From Prorocentrum cordatum (taxonomy: Eukaryota > Sar > Dinophyceae > Prorocentrales > Prorocentraceae): a stretch of DNA of 64,000 bases. Each line of letters begins with the position of its first letter. The stretch's first letter is position 1. Location of the stretch: contig CAUYUJ010016060.1 in NCBI GenBank assembly GCA_963575745.1, forward strand, positions 900,460 through 964,459, given 5' to 3'. The notes beneath the pieces are model-generated. The model did not search any database. It saw only the letters and a list, made by a program, of their open reading frames with translations, and was not told the DNA's origin. Of this stretch, positions 1 to 10,726 are shown piece by piece. A program made the translations under genes and the position numbers.

Positions 1-46
1 ATGATGATGCTGATGATGATGATGATGATGATGATGGTGGTGACGC

Positions 47-105
<59 letters not shown>

Positions 106-222
106 ACGGTGGTGGTGGTGGTGGTGGTGGTGGTGATGATGCTGATGCTGTTGAGGATTAGGATGGGGATGATGAGGATGAGGATGAGAGGAGGAGGAGG
201 AGGAGGAGGAGGAGGAGGAGGA
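1..222. repeat. ATG/GTG/AGG trinucleotide microsatellite
   Basis: Almost pure ATG triplets to about 102, then GTG, mixed ATG/AGG and finally an AGG run at 186-222. The poly-Met and poly-Val reading frame across it is a by-product of the repeat, not a gene. The array is cut by the window edge. Confidence 0.95.
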
Positions 223-824
223 AGCCGCAGACGTCGGAATTCCAAGCGCGCCCCCCCAAGGGAGGTTCGTGTACCATCGCGCTTCCGAGAACTCATGGGG
301 GGACCGACTCTTGGGCGGTGGCACGTCTGATCGCCGTCCAAAACCAACCCCCCCGATGGGCTCTCGGTGGCGGTGGTCCATGCTTCTCATTCGGAGTACT
401 GCTAATTATCCTTCCGTCGATTTTGCATTCGTGGACCTCCTGGGAAGCCCTCGTCACCAAGGCCAGGTTCGTTTCGAAGGTGTGGTCAGAACTCACCCCT
501 GAAGAGGTCCGCGGAATAGCGGACCAATTTGCTGGGCGCCCCAGCGCGGTGCCTTTCTCCTCTCCGCGTTCGAGGCTCGAGAGCCAAGTAGATTTGTCCT
601 GCGTCTGTCTTGCTGCCGTCTGTTCAGGTTCCCCCCTGCGGGCCGTTCACCAGCCCCTCAAGCTCATCCCCCTGCTCCTCTCAATCCCCGATCGTCCCTC
701 TTCGTACTCGCCCTCTTCTCCTCATCATCCTCTGCATGGTTTCCTCCTCATCATCTTGCTTCTGTTTCTTCTCATTATTCTCCCCCATCGTCCTTCTCCT
801 CACTAACGACTCTTACCCCTCAGT
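223..824. other. No gene seen; CT-rich stretch
   Basis: Unique-looking sequence without a credible reading frame. A pyrimidine-rich segment lies at about 650-800. It contains one copy of a dispersed repeat, listed separately. Confidence 0.6.
418..510 (+). repeat. Dispersed repeat family W, copy 1
   Basis: The stretch starting TCCTGGGAAGCCCTCGT and containing GTGGTCAGAAC recurs at 1984-2070 on the same strand and about 57216-57294 on the opposite strand. In one frame all three copies give a similar peptide core (S-W/R-E..V..A.....WSE.T..EV.G), so an old coding origin is possible. Confidence 0.55.
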
Positions 825-1060
825 TCGGGCAGGTCCCGTGTCGCGTCCCTGGCACATCGCGCGGCGCGCTGGCACGTCCGCTGGCACGTCAACTGGCACG
901 TCTAGTGGCGCGTCCCCACTGTGCGGCGCGGCACAGCGCAGAGCAGCACAACACAGCCCCTGGCACAGTATCATCACTACTTGTATCTTCAGCATTGCCA
1001 CTGCCCGTAGCCCAATTGAGATGCTCGGAAACGATTCCATGCCTTGCATGTTGCAGAATC
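825..1060 (+). repeat. Composite dispersed repeat, GGCACGTCC-type part
   Basis: Short degenerate units TGGCACGTCC/TGGCGCGTCC are followed by a segment with GCGCAGAGCAGCA and TTCAGCATTGCCACTGCC. The same order occurs at about 9390-9600, 10060-10260, 10330-10600 and 25730-25880, which marks it as one interspersed family. Confidence 0.7.
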
Positions 1061-2652
1061 CAGGTTCAAGGGTTGATCGTGTTCCTCATCCTCCGCTATC
1101 CCCTCTCCTCAGCCCTCAGGGAGTCCTCGGCATGGTCATGTAATTCGTGCCGCTGCTGTTTCCGCATCTTCGCCCAATACCATGGTGGCTCGAGGCGGTC
1201 TGTTTCTACAGCAGCCTGCCCAGACATCCGACGCGGCTTCCCAGAGGTCCAGACCTCTTTCTGGGGACCAGCTTTTCGCCCTGAGTCGTTTCGTGACGGT
1301 CCCGGGACCCGGTACGAGCCTCCCGTCGGGCGGAAGGCAGCAGGGGGCAAAACACGTGGTGGCATCGAGGATTGCAGGAAAGTGGCCCAAGAAGGGGTTC
1401 TAACTGGCCCTTGAACTGCCACCGGGGGCCCAGGCTCACGTTTATTCACCCCGCGTTTCTTGCCCCCGTGATAACGAAATTTTGAGACGAAGGCTGGAAT
1501 GATCTGTGCAATCACCCGGCGTCGTGAGGTCCTTTCAGGCCGTCTTGAAGCCCTCTTGGGCCGTCTTGCGGGCCTCTTGAGGGCCTCTTGGGTCGTGGTG
1601 GGGCAATCTTGAGCACATATGACCGTCATGGAGCGCCAAATGCCCGGAAAGGCGAGAAAGCTAAAATCATTGAACGGACAGCTGAACATCAATGATTTGG
1701 GGCTGCTGGAGTTCCTGATTTTGTCCACGTCGCGAGGATGTCCAGGTGCGCTTCCGTCCGCAGTCCGGGAGGGCAGGCCTGCATATCGATGGTGGCGGGG
1801 GCCCGCACGGCACTCTTGGTGCTCGGGGCGATCGCCACGCTCGCCGCCGCGGACAGCGGCGCCTGCGGCTCCGACGATGCCGGCTGCGCTGCCGATGCCG
1901 CTGAGCTGATGCCGGTGGTCTGTGTTTGCGGCGAAGAACTCAGAGGAGGAAGAGGTGCTACCCTTTCCTCGTTTTCTCTCTGTGGGGTCTCCTGGGAGGC
2001 CCTCGTGTCCACGGATGCACTCGCCTTGAAATTCTGGTCAGAACGCACCCCCAGAGAGGTCCAGGGATCAGAGGTATCGGTGCCTGTTGGTTCTTCCATA
2101 GGCTGGGCCAGGGCGCTCCTGTCGCCGTGAAGGAGGGGGTTACGGTGGGTTCAGGCGGCGATGGCGAGCTGGGGAAGGCGTTCAAGGTTGAAATCCGCAT
2201 GATAGAACGACGCGGAAGCACCGAGGGACACGGTAAAGCCGCAGCATCCGACGGAATGCAATTTGGAGCGATGGGGGCGGCGATCAGTTCAAGGTGGAAG
2301 AATCCGCGCGGTGTCAAAAGTCTCTGCATGCGCCGACGCCGCGCGAATCTGCCGTGCAGTCACGAGTGGCGGACACATTCGTCTCCGGGCTCTCGCAGTC
2401 TGGGTTCCGGTGCGCGAGCACACAGCGGCGCGGTCGCACGGGCACATTCCGCGCGGGCAGTTGCGAAAATACATGCCCCGCATCCGCGGGGCCGCGGCCC
2501 CCAAGGGCCGGGCCCGCGAGGTCGCGGATGCCTTTCTGTGTGTGTGGGCCCACGCGGACTGCCGGGCCAGGGCGCCCCTGTCGCCGTGAAGAGGGGGACG
2601 GTCCCGAGGGGCACGGACCGCCTTCGGGCTCCCGTTTTCGGTCTCCCGGGCT
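1061..2652. other. No gene seen
   Basis: GC-rich sequence with many short overlapping frames on both strands and none with a recognisable domain. About 1536-1600 holds a short run of the GGCCTCTTGGGCCGTCTT degenerate repeat that is abundant at 42.4-44.9 kb. Confidence 0.55.
1984..2070 (+). repeat. Dispersed repeat family W, copy 2
   Basis: Matches 418-510 over the part TCCTGGGAGGCCCTCGT through CTGGTCAGAACGCACCC, with scattered substitutions. The peptide-level similarity is at least as strong as the base-level similarity. Confidence 0.55.
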
Positions 2653-2653
2653 C

Positions 2654-2780
2654 GGCATCGCTCGGACGAGTGCATTGTTCCTTCGGCGAGGACCGTCGAG
2701 GAGCATCCTTGACCATTTGGCGAAAAAACCTCGCACGAAGCCGAACAAAAGCACAGGGAATGGACGTCCGAGCGATGGCC
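2654..2780 (+). mobile_element. MITE family A, copy 1
   Basis: A 127-bp unit whose ends are inverted copies of CATCGCTCGGACGT (here one base changed at the left end). Related copies lie at 13043, 43736, 44041 and 58680. The centre contains CCTTCGGCGAG and CATTTGGCGAAAAA and has no credible coding capacity. GCTCG occurs on both flanks, a candidate 5-bp target duplication. Size, inverted ends and copy number fit a non-autonomous DNA transposon. Confidence 0.8.
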
Positions 2781-2944
2781 AGCTCGTTTGGGGGAGAGGT
2801 TTCTGAGGAGGGTGTGGTGAGGAGGTGGAGCGTGGTGGTGGTGGTCATTGCAGCAGGGGCAACAGTGCTTCGCCGTGGGTCGCTTTTCCTGGAATGGACT
2901 TGGGTCCAGGGTTCCTTTTCTGTTTTGCAAGCTTCCCCCGGGCC

Positions 2945-3065
2945 TCGACTTGCGAAGGGCCGGCGGACTCATTCTGTGATAAATGGCGGGGTCGCGCAGG
3001 GTTGGCGAATTCAAAAGTTGAGGATGTTCGAGCGAGCCACTTGTTTCTGCAACTCCGATATATAG
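2945..3065 (+). repeat. Dispersed repeat family G
   Basis: The order GACTTGCGAAGGGCCGGCG, then GGTCGCGCAG, then GTTGAGGATGT, then a GAGCGAA-like end recurs in diverged form at 7735-7850, and the second half recurs near 28100-28175. It is an interspersed repeat of unknown class. Confidence 0.5.
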
Positions 3066-3149
3066 AGCACCGGATGCGGCCCATTTGTAGGTCGAAGACA
3101 TGCCTCCCGTGCGTGCCCGCTCGAAGAGGAAGTGCGCCGGGGGGGGTAT

Positions 3150-3650
3150 CCAACATGAGGTCGTCGGCCTCTTCGCACGTGAGAGTAGGTGCGCGGAGGG
3201 GATCTCCAGCATGCACCTGGCGCCCGTGTGTTTTGCCACCTGCTTTCACGTGTCCAGGCCACCCGGGGGAGTACCAAACATCTTGTCCCGAGCTGGAACG
3301 GAGGTGTTTTTTGTGCCTTTCGCGGGCCACACACGGAGGGGGCGGATCTCGCATCGTTGTCCTGAGCAGTGGCCGCGTGCTGTCACGAGCCTATGCCGCA
3401 GTGGGCTTTCCACGTGTCCAGGCCACCCGGAGGGGTGTCTGACATGGTGGTCCCGAGATGAAGCCAAGTGTTTCGACGTATCCAGGCCACCCAGAGGGGC
3501 ATTGCACACGGTTGCGCCAAGCTGGAACCAAGTGTGTGCACGTCTTCAGGCCGCCTAGGGGGTATCTAACATGGCGTCGGGCCCAGGAAGGCCCAGGAAG
3601 CACCACGTGTTTTTTTTCATGTCCAGGCCGCCGAGGGGCGCATCTAACAC
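3150..3650 (+). repeat. Degenerate copies of the 63-bp array family
   Basis: GTGTCCAGGCCACCC, a short ATCTAACATGG-like element and CGAGCTGGAACCA recur about every 60-65 bases. The same unit forms the regular array at 7862-8775 and stray copies near 4040 and 25420. Confidence 0.7.
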
Positions 3651-3654
3651 GGCG

Positions 3655-3910
3655 TCGGGCCCAGGAGGGCCCAGGAAGCCCCAGGAGGTGTCACGAGGTC
3701 CCAGGAGGTCCCAGGAAACTCCATGAAGGCCAGGAGGCACTAGATGGCCCCAGAAGGTTTTCAGGAGAGCCCAGAAGGTCTTCAGGAGAGCCCAGGAGGC
3801 TGCAGGAGAGCCCAGGAGGCCCCAGGAGGCCCCAGGAGAGCTCAGCAGGCGCCAGGAGGCCTCAGGAGGTCCCAGGAGGCCCCAGGAGGCCCCAGACGGG
3901 CCCAGGAGGC
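3655..3910 (+). repeat. CCCAGGAGG minisatellite
   Basis: Nine-base units of CCCAGGAGG with variants (CCCAGAAGG, CCCAGGAGA) fill this stretch. Its complement resembles the GGCCTCTTGGG-type degenerate repeats at 42.4-44.9 kb and 58.3 kb. Confidence 0.85.
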
Positions 3911-4135
3911 AGATTCCCGTGCGCGCCCGCTCGAGGAAAGTGCGCCCATGTGGATATCCAACATGAAAGCGCCGGCTTCTGCACACGTATAAGCACATCC
4001 GTGCGAGGAGGGAATGTCCACCATGCATCTGGCGCCCGTGGTTTTGCCCAGTGCTTTGACGTGCCCAGGGCATCCAGTGGGGTATCTGACATGGTTGCCC
4101 CGACCTGAAACCAAGTGCTTTTCGCGGACAGGGCG
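3911..4135 (+). repeat. Stray units of the 63-bp family
   Basis: Contains diverged pieces of the GTGCCCAGGGCATCC / GGTATCTGACATGG / CGACCTGAAACCAAG unit. No gene is visible. Confidence 0.5.
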
Positions 4136-4194
4136 TGGGCCCAGGGTTTGTTTTTAGTTCCCAGCGATCCTGTGGTGTTGGGCCCTCGTTTTGA

Positions 4195-4310
4195 AGAAGC
4201 AGTCCCCGCGTCTCCCCCTTCCTCCTCTTCCCCATCCTTCTCTCCCTCCTCGAGGCACGGTGCGCTCCCCCTCGCCCTCCCCTCCTCCTCCTCCTCTTTC
4301 TCCACACCAA
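4195..4310. repeat. CT-rich tract
   Basis: Interrupted (CCT)n and (CT)n on the plus strand. Together with the AGG tract at 4885 it brackets the 90-bp tandem array, with the purine strand switching sides. Confidence 0.75.
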
Positions 4311-4870
4311 TTTCGCTACACCCCTTTCGAAGATCGTAGACCCGTAGGGAGCTCCACAGAAGACTCCGGGCGCAGGCGTTGCATGGCGGCACCGCGCCCA
4401 TTTCGGTACACCCTTCACGAGGATCGTGGCCCTACAGGGAGCTCCACTGAAGGCTCCAGTGGCAAGGGTTGCATGGCGAACTCCACCCATGTCGGTACAC
4501 CTCTCACGAGGATCGTGGCCCCATAGGGAGCTCCACAGAAGGCTCCAGTGGCAGGGGCTGCATGGCGGCACCGCACCCATTTTGGCACACCGTTCACGAA
4601 GGTCGTGGCCTCGTAGTGAGCTCCACCACAAGCTCTAGTGGCATGGGGCTGCAGCGCGTCACCGCCCATTTTTCAGCACACCCCTCACGAGGATCGCGGC
4701 CTCGTAGGGAGCTCCACAGAAGGCTCCAGTGGCAGGGGTTGTACGGTGGCACCGCACCAATTTGGGTACAGCCTTCATCAGGATCGTGACCCCGTGGGGA
4801 GCTCCACAGAAGGTTCCAGTGGCAGGGATTGCACGCGCGGTGCAGCACCCACTTCGGTACTACCCCCCTC
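4310..4870 (+). repeat. Tandem array, about 90-bp unit, six copies
   Basis: TTGCATGGCGGCACCGC-like landmarks fall near 4378, 4468, 4557, 4648, 4738 and 4827, giving a period of 89-91 bp. Each unit also carries GGATCGTGGCC, GGGAGCTCCAC and GAAGGCTCCAGTGGCA. The period is a multiple of three in most units, so several frames stay open, but they have no domain. Confidence 0.9.
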
Positions 4871-4884
4871 ACGGCACACTGGAG

Positions 4885-4948
4885 TGGGGGGAGGAGGAGG
4901 AGGAGGAGGAGCAGGAGGAGGAGGAGGAGGAGGAGGAGGAGGAGGAGA
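4885..4948 (+). repeat. (AGG)n microsatellite
   Basis: Near-pure GGA triplets with one AGC interruption. Confidence 0.95.
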
Positions 4949-5233
4949 AGAATAAGACATTGCAGGGAGAGCGCCGCGCAGTGCACAGGAGACCGCCTGT
5001 AAGTAGGCGCCGCATAAAGGGCGGCCCATGCCTCGAGAGCATGCCAGGACCCACCAAAGGATCACGGCCCTCGGCACACAAAGTTCAACATTGTTATGGA
5101 ATATGGCGCTGCTTCGAAAGTTTGAGCGTCCCCAGGAGGACCTGGGACCGCACAGTGCCAGTAGGGAAACCATGGCTCCACTAGGAGCCGAACCCATCGA
5201 ATTTCTGGGTCCGTGGCCATTGAAGGCCTCGAT
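4949..5233. other. No gene seen
   Basis: No repeat or coding signal that I can support. Confidence 0.5.
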
Positions 5234-6816
5234 CTAGGGATGTAACGACCGTCGGTCCTCCCTCCATGGGCGGGATGCCGACCCGAAAGAAAAAGCCTGC
5301 GGTTGCGCTGGGCTCGCTCCGACATCGCGTGACCGTCGCCTGATCCACAGGCAATCAGGAGGTGGCCTGCAGTGCTCGTACTTTAGAGACCGACAGAAAC
5401 ACAAACCAGTACCTTTCCAGATGAGACCCATCACGTGTGGCCTTGTGAGGCTTCCCCGGGCACGACACCCCGAGGAGGCACTACAGAGGCGGGAATGGTC
5501 TCGACCTTCTCGAGCGGGTCTATTGTTACGCCCGCCTGCTCTCCTTCCCATGTTACCGCTAGCATCAGGAAGGATGACAGGGCCTTCCCTGTCCAGAATC
5601 ACAGGGTCAATCTTACCCAAAGCCTTACTGCGGGCAGACGTGGCATCCGATCGGACCAGGACTCGTTGAGTGGCATTGGTCAGCTCTTCGGCGTCTGCCG
5701 AGGAAACCTGCACAGTGTCGTGCAAGGTGACTCTGGGCCGCACATTCCTGGCGCTGGTGCGAGCACGACAAGCCTCCTGAGGCTCGCGGTCGAGAGAGCG
5801 ATTCCCGCACTCCGGTCCCGTGGGGGTCCCGAGCACAGGCCCTGGGTCGAAGCCGCGGGCCAGGCACCTTTCGGTACCCTTCCTTCGCACCGAGGATTCA
5901 GTCTTGGCCCCAGTCTTACAAAAACTGCAAGGCCAAACATCTGGGCGAACACAATTCATAGCGTGACAACTGCTCGGATCATCAGGCAGCACGGGGGACT
6001 TCGTTCGTTTCACTCGCTTAGGTTGAGCACGCGGAAGAGAACTGATCCTGCCTGGGCCAGCGTGATGCAACGCAGCTGTGGCAAGCCAATGCAAACGCCT
6101 GCCGAACGGAAGCCAAGGCCATCTTCATGGCTCGTTGCTGTGGCTTCTCAGCGGCATGCATGTATCTGCCCTTGCGCGCCGCCAAATCGGCCCAACGATT
6201 GCCTCGAGCTTCAAACGAGTACCCCGCCTGAAGTCCTTGAACTAGTGAAACTTGAATAGCCTATCCAAGGCCTCCGAGGTCCTCGAGCTCCCCCAGATGG
6301 AGACCCACAAATCGGCGTTGGGCCGTCTAGGCCCACATGTGATTTGTGGCCCAGCCTCCAGCCCTTCCAAGATCCCATGGAAATCGGTATGTCCATGGAT
6401 GGGGAGGAGACAGACATTAAGCACCTGTAAGCACGCATACAGCCCAGATCTCGGGGAGCTCTGAGAGGGCCCAGGCAAAGCCCCATGCGCCATGAGGTCA
6501 ATGTTGGCCGCCCCATATTCCACAAATCCCCATCCTGCCCGCGTCGACTCTGGCCAACACCAAGACCTCTGACGCGCGCCGTCCGTGAAGATGTTTCCTG
6601 TGACGCTGTCCAGGGAGTCGCACTCAGCATGCCATCTCTGGCTGTCATCGCGCCCCGGCAAAGGTGGGAAGCGCGACCCCGGTGCAAGACCTCTTGTCCA
6701 GAACCAGGAGCTTTCTCCCGCAGCGGGCAGATCCCGCAGACTACCCACAGCCTTGGTGCGCTGCCGTGCTCGCCCAGGACATTCTCAAGCAATGCGATGG
6801 CCAGCGCATTGCTCAT
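5234..6816 (-). pseudogene. LINE (non-LTR retrotransposon) RNase H relic
   Basis: Read on the minus strand, about 6600-6290 encodes an RNase H-like fold: an IFTDGA strand with the first acidic residue, GWGF, then LYACLQVL and HTDF. Beyond a frame change the sequence gives GNRWADLAARKG at about 6200-6160, the usual C-terminal helix with its Asp. Farther down, a C..C pair (WPCSFC) resembles the zinc-binding tail seen after RNase H in such elements. The Glu expected in the second motif (usually AEL) reads SGL, and at least one frameshift splits the domain, so this is a decayed copy. No RT is recognisable upstream on the same strand. The assignment as a LINE 3' end rests on motif order only. Confidence 0.6.
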
Positions 6817-7496
6817 GCACGCAACGCGTGCAGCACGCAGTCCCGAGACTTCTGAGCTTTGCGGTCAAGAGCCGTGCGTAGGAGGTCGCCGGGGGACCTG
6901 GTGGCCCTCTATGCCTCCTCCGCCTTTGGGAGCTCCTTGCGAGCCGCAGCGACGAGGGAGCTCGCGTCGTCGAGGCCCAGGCGTCGAAGAGCGGTCAGAG
7001 CCTTCCTAGCTCTGACCACGGTGTCGGACACTGTGAAGGGCGCATCGGCAGGCTCGTCGTCACCTTTGGCCTGGTCTGCTCCCGTCGTGCCAGGCTGGAC
7101 GTGCGAGGTGGCGCAGGAGACCGTGCGGGGCGACGATCAGGCGGTGGACCAGCAGGGTCGGCCTTACTTGCGCGATCTCGACCGCGCCGATAGCAACGGT
7201 CGCTGGACGCGAAGTGTCTCTGGTATCCGCACTACCTGCTAGCAGCGCAAGCCCACCGAGGATCAACTTACCAGCAACAGCCTTCGCACGGCGAAGCGCC
7301 GTCCCAGGAGCTTGAGACCGGCGATGTTCCTGAAGTGTCGCCCTCGCAGCCTCAGCCTGGAGCAAAGGCCTTGCCTCGGACCGCCGTCGCCTGAGTCGTC
7401 TATGCCACGCGGGGAAAGCCGACCTTGCCTCGACCTATGCCGTCGCGGCGCACGGGCCCTCCCGAAGAGAGGATGCCTCGGGCCGCAACGCCTAGT
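6817..7496. other. No intact gene; probably upstream part of the minus-strand LINE relic
   Basis: Minus-strand frames show Arg/Ala/Leu-rich peptide without a clear motif, in the position where the RT-RNase H linker would be expected. I cannot support more. Confidence 0.35.
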
Positions 7497-7535
7497 AGGA
7501 GGAGGAGGAGGAGGAGGAGGAGGAGGAGGAGGAAA
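7497..7535 (+). repeat. (AGG)n microsatellite
   Basis: About 13 uninterrupted AGG triplets followed by G-rich sequence to about 7557. Confidence 0.9.
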
Positions 7536-7734
7536 CAGAGGGGGAGGAGGAGGGGAGCCTGTCGGCATCGAGAGGGAACCTGTCGGGCGTGGATACGTGC
7601 CGAGAAGGAACCCTTACATCCCGATTTGGTGGCCCCATAGGAAGATCTGTCAAAAGTAGGACCCACAACGCGGCACATGCAACTGCAGATGGTTTTGCCC
7701 GTCGCCGAGATAGCGCAGTGTTCCTAAATTGTGT

Positions 7735-7850
7735 TGGGCGTCAACTTGCGACGGACCGGCGACTTTTTGTTCTAAATAACGAGGTCGCGTCGAGCCGGCT
7801 ATATTAAGCAGTTGAGGATGGCCAGAGCGAAACGCTGATTTCACCTCGGG
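7735..7850 (+). repeat. Dispersed repeat family G, copy
   Basis: CAACTTGCGACGGACCGGCG, then AATAACGAGGTCGCG, then GTTGAGGATGGCCAGAGCG and AAACGCTG. It aligns with 2945-3065 and with the second half near 28100. Confidence 0.55.
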
Positions 7851-7861
7851 ATTCGATTTTC

Positions 7862-8775
7862 GAGGATGTCTCAGGTCAAGTGCTTGTTCTCACGTGCCCA
7901 CGTCGCCGAGAGTTTTCACATGTCCAGGTCACCCAGGGGGCTATCTAACATGGTGGTCCCGAGCTGTAACCAAGTGTTTTTTGTGCCCAGGCCACCGAGA
8001 GGGGTATCTAGCATGAGGGTCACGATCTGGAACTACGTGTTTGCACGTGTTCAGGCCGCCCGGGGTGAAATCTGACATGGGGTCCCGAGGTGGAACCACT
8101 TGTTTTTACGTGTTCAGGGCTCCCAGGGGTGTATCTAACAAGATAGCCCAGAGCTGCAACCACGTGCCCTTGCGTGTCCAGACCGTCCAGGGGGGGTATC
8201 TAAGATGGTTGCCTCTTGCCCCCCCCTCGCTGGAGCCACGTGTTTTTGATCATCCCGGAAGGTATCGAAGATGGTGGTCCCGAGCTGGAACCACGTGGTT
8301 TCATGTGTCCAGGCCACCCAGTGAGTGGGGTATCTAACACGGTGGCACCGAGCTGGTACCATGTGTTTTCACGTGTCCAGGCCACCCAGAGTGACATCTA
8401 ACATGGTGGTCCCGAGCTGGAGCCATTTGTTTTCACGTGTCCAGGCCACCCCGAGGGAAATGTAACATGGTGGTTCCGAGCTGGAACCAAGTGTTTTCAC
8501 GGTTCCAGGGCACCCAGGGGGAAATCTAATATGGTGGTCCCGAGCTGGAACCACTTGTTTTTACGTATCCAGGCCGCCAAGGGGGGTATCTAAGATTCTT
8601 GCCCCTCGCTGGAGCCATCAGGCCACGCAACAAGGTATCTAACATGGTGGTCCCGAGCTGGAGCCATCTGTTTTAACGTGTCCAGGCCACCCCGAGGGGC
8701 ATGTAACATGGTGGTCCCGAGCTGGAACCACTTTTTTCATGATTCCAGGCCACCCAGGGGGGTATCTAAAATGGA
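7862..8775 (+). repeat. Tandem array, about 63-bp unit
   Basis: About 14 diverged units. Each contains GTGTCCAGGCCACCCAG, GGGGTATCTAACATGGTGG and TCCCGAGCTGGAACCA, followed by CGTGTTTTCA. The spacing of the GTCCAGGCC landmark is 60-66 bp. Units differ by substitutions and short indels, so it is an old array. Confidence 0.9.
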
Positions 8776-8889
8776 TGACGACGCCCTTGGAGCGGCTTAT
8801 GCGGCTGGCCGCGGCACTGCATCTGCCAGAGTCGGCTAACCGCCGTTCTAGGGGCCAGCGCTCTGCATAGGGCCACCTTTCCCGTCACC

Positions 8890-10690
8890 TGCAAGCCCCG
8901 AGCTGGAACCACGTGTTTTTGCATGTGTGGGCCACGCCCCAGACCGGAACAAGCGTGAAATCACGCGGGTTCCGACCAGCGCGAAAAAACACATGGTCCC
9001 TTGGCGTTTTCGCTGCCCGTTCCATGCCGCGTCCTTGTCCACGTCCCCTGACGCGTCCCCTGGCGCATCCCGTAGTGCGCCCCTGGCACATTCTGGGGCG
9101 CGTCCATGCGCCCTGCGCCCCGTGTTGTCTCGTCCCGTTTCTGAGTTGAATCGGATTTTGAGTTCGAGCTGATTGAGCGTCCAAGACGTTTTGATTGCAA
9201 CCAGCTCTGGGCCAGTTATGCGCTTTGGCAGCTTGAGCTTAAGATCCAGATCATTTCGCTCAGGATTCGGATTCCACGCGTGATGTGATTCACACCACTA
9301 CAGAACACAACGCGTATCATCGCGGCATGACGCATCTCATTTCAGCACGGCGCAACGCAGCAGAACCTTTGGCACAGTACATCACGCTCGATACATTCAG
9401 CATTGCCGCGCGCATCGCGCGGCGCGTTCTTTGGCACGTCCATTGGCACTTTCCGTGGCGCGTCCCCTGGCACAGCATTGTGCGGCGCGGCGCAGTGCAG
9501 AGCAGCGCAGCACAGCCTTTGGCACAATATCATCACCACGCATATTTTCAGCACTGCTACTACCCATCTCCCATCGCCAAGTGCACTTTACGAGGGATCC
9601 TAACCCTCGGGGCACGATCCCTGGCACTTTTTCTGGCGTCTCCCCTGGGCACGTCGCGCGGCGCGTCCCAGAGCGGGACAAGCGTGAAAGTGGTCACCTG
9701 GCGCCTTCCTTGCCCGTTCCGTGGCGCGTCTGTCCAAGTCCCTTGACACGCCCCCTGGGGCTTCCCGTAATGCGCCCCTGGTGCATTTCGTGGCGCGTCC
9801 ATGCGCCTTGCGCCCCATGTCGTCACGTCTGGTTTCGGAATTGAATCGGATCTTGAGCTCGAGCTGATTGAGCGTCCAACACGTTTCGATTGCAACCAGC
9901 TCTGGGCCAGCTGTGCGCTTTGGCAGATGGAGCTTGAGATCCAGATCATTTCGTTCAGGAGTTTGATTACAAGTGCGACTTGGTCCACGACGCTGCGTAA
10001 CACAACACATATCATCGCGGCATGACACATCTCATTTCAACACGGCACAGCGCAGCAGAACCCTTGGCACAGTACATCACGGTCGATGCATTCAGAATTG
10101 TCGAGCATATTGGCACTTTTCGTGGCGCGTCTCCTGGCACAGCATTTTACGGCGCTGTGCAGAGCAGCGCAACACCGCCTTTGGCACAGTACCATCGCCA
10201 TGCATATCTTCAGCACTGCTACTATCCATCGCCCACCGCCCAGTGCACTCTACGGAAGATCATGACCCTCGGGCACGAGCCCTGGCACTTTGGCTGGCGC
10301 CTCCCCCTGGGCACTTCGCGCGGCGCATCCTCTGGCACGTCCCCTGGCACGTCCGCTGGCATGTTCCGTGGCGCGTCCCCCTGGCTCGTTCGGTGGCGCG
10401 TCCCATGGCGCGTCCCCCATGGCGCATCGCGTGGCGCGCGCCGTGGCACGTCCATTGATGCGTTCCGCGGCGCGTCCTTTGGCACGTCATTGTGTGGCGT
10501 GGCACAGCGCCGAGAAGCACAACACAGCTCCATGGCACAGTCGCATCACCATTGATGCCTGCAGCATTGCCACTGCCCAGCGCCCCACAGGTTCTCGGGG
10601 CGTTCCAAGGCTTCGCAGTTATAAATCCCTTCTTGGGTGCGCGGGTCGATCATGTTTTGACGTCGACGTTTCGACGTTCGAGGTTTAAGA
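8890..10690 (+). repeat. Three serial copies of a composite dispersed repeat
   Basis: Two types of segment alternate. One (9140-9290, 9835-9970) has GAATCGGAT, CGAGCTGATTGAGCGTCC, GCAACCAGCTCTGGGCCAG and GATCCAGATCATTTCG. The other (9390-9600, 10060-10260, 10330-10600) has GGCACGTCC-type short units, then GCAGAGCAGCGCA and TTCAGCACTGC. The same composite occurs at 25545-25940 and 31960-32340. No transposase or RT is visible, and the class is unknown. Confidence 0.75.
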
Positions 10691-10726
10691 GTTTGAACAT
10701 TCGGGGATCGACGATGTGGGATCAAG

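Noticed and set aside
1-330. Poly-Met/poly-Val reading frame at the window start
   Set aside because: Direct translation of ATG/GTG microsatellites; no domain.
4579-4595. CCATTTTGGCACA, resembling the spliced leader
   Set aside because: It is one variant of the 90-bp tandem unit; other units read CCATTTCGGTACA at this place, so the likeness is by drift.
5435-6259. 274-codon plus-strand frame
   Set aside because: It is antisense to the LINE RNase H relic, which has recognisable motifs on the minus strand.
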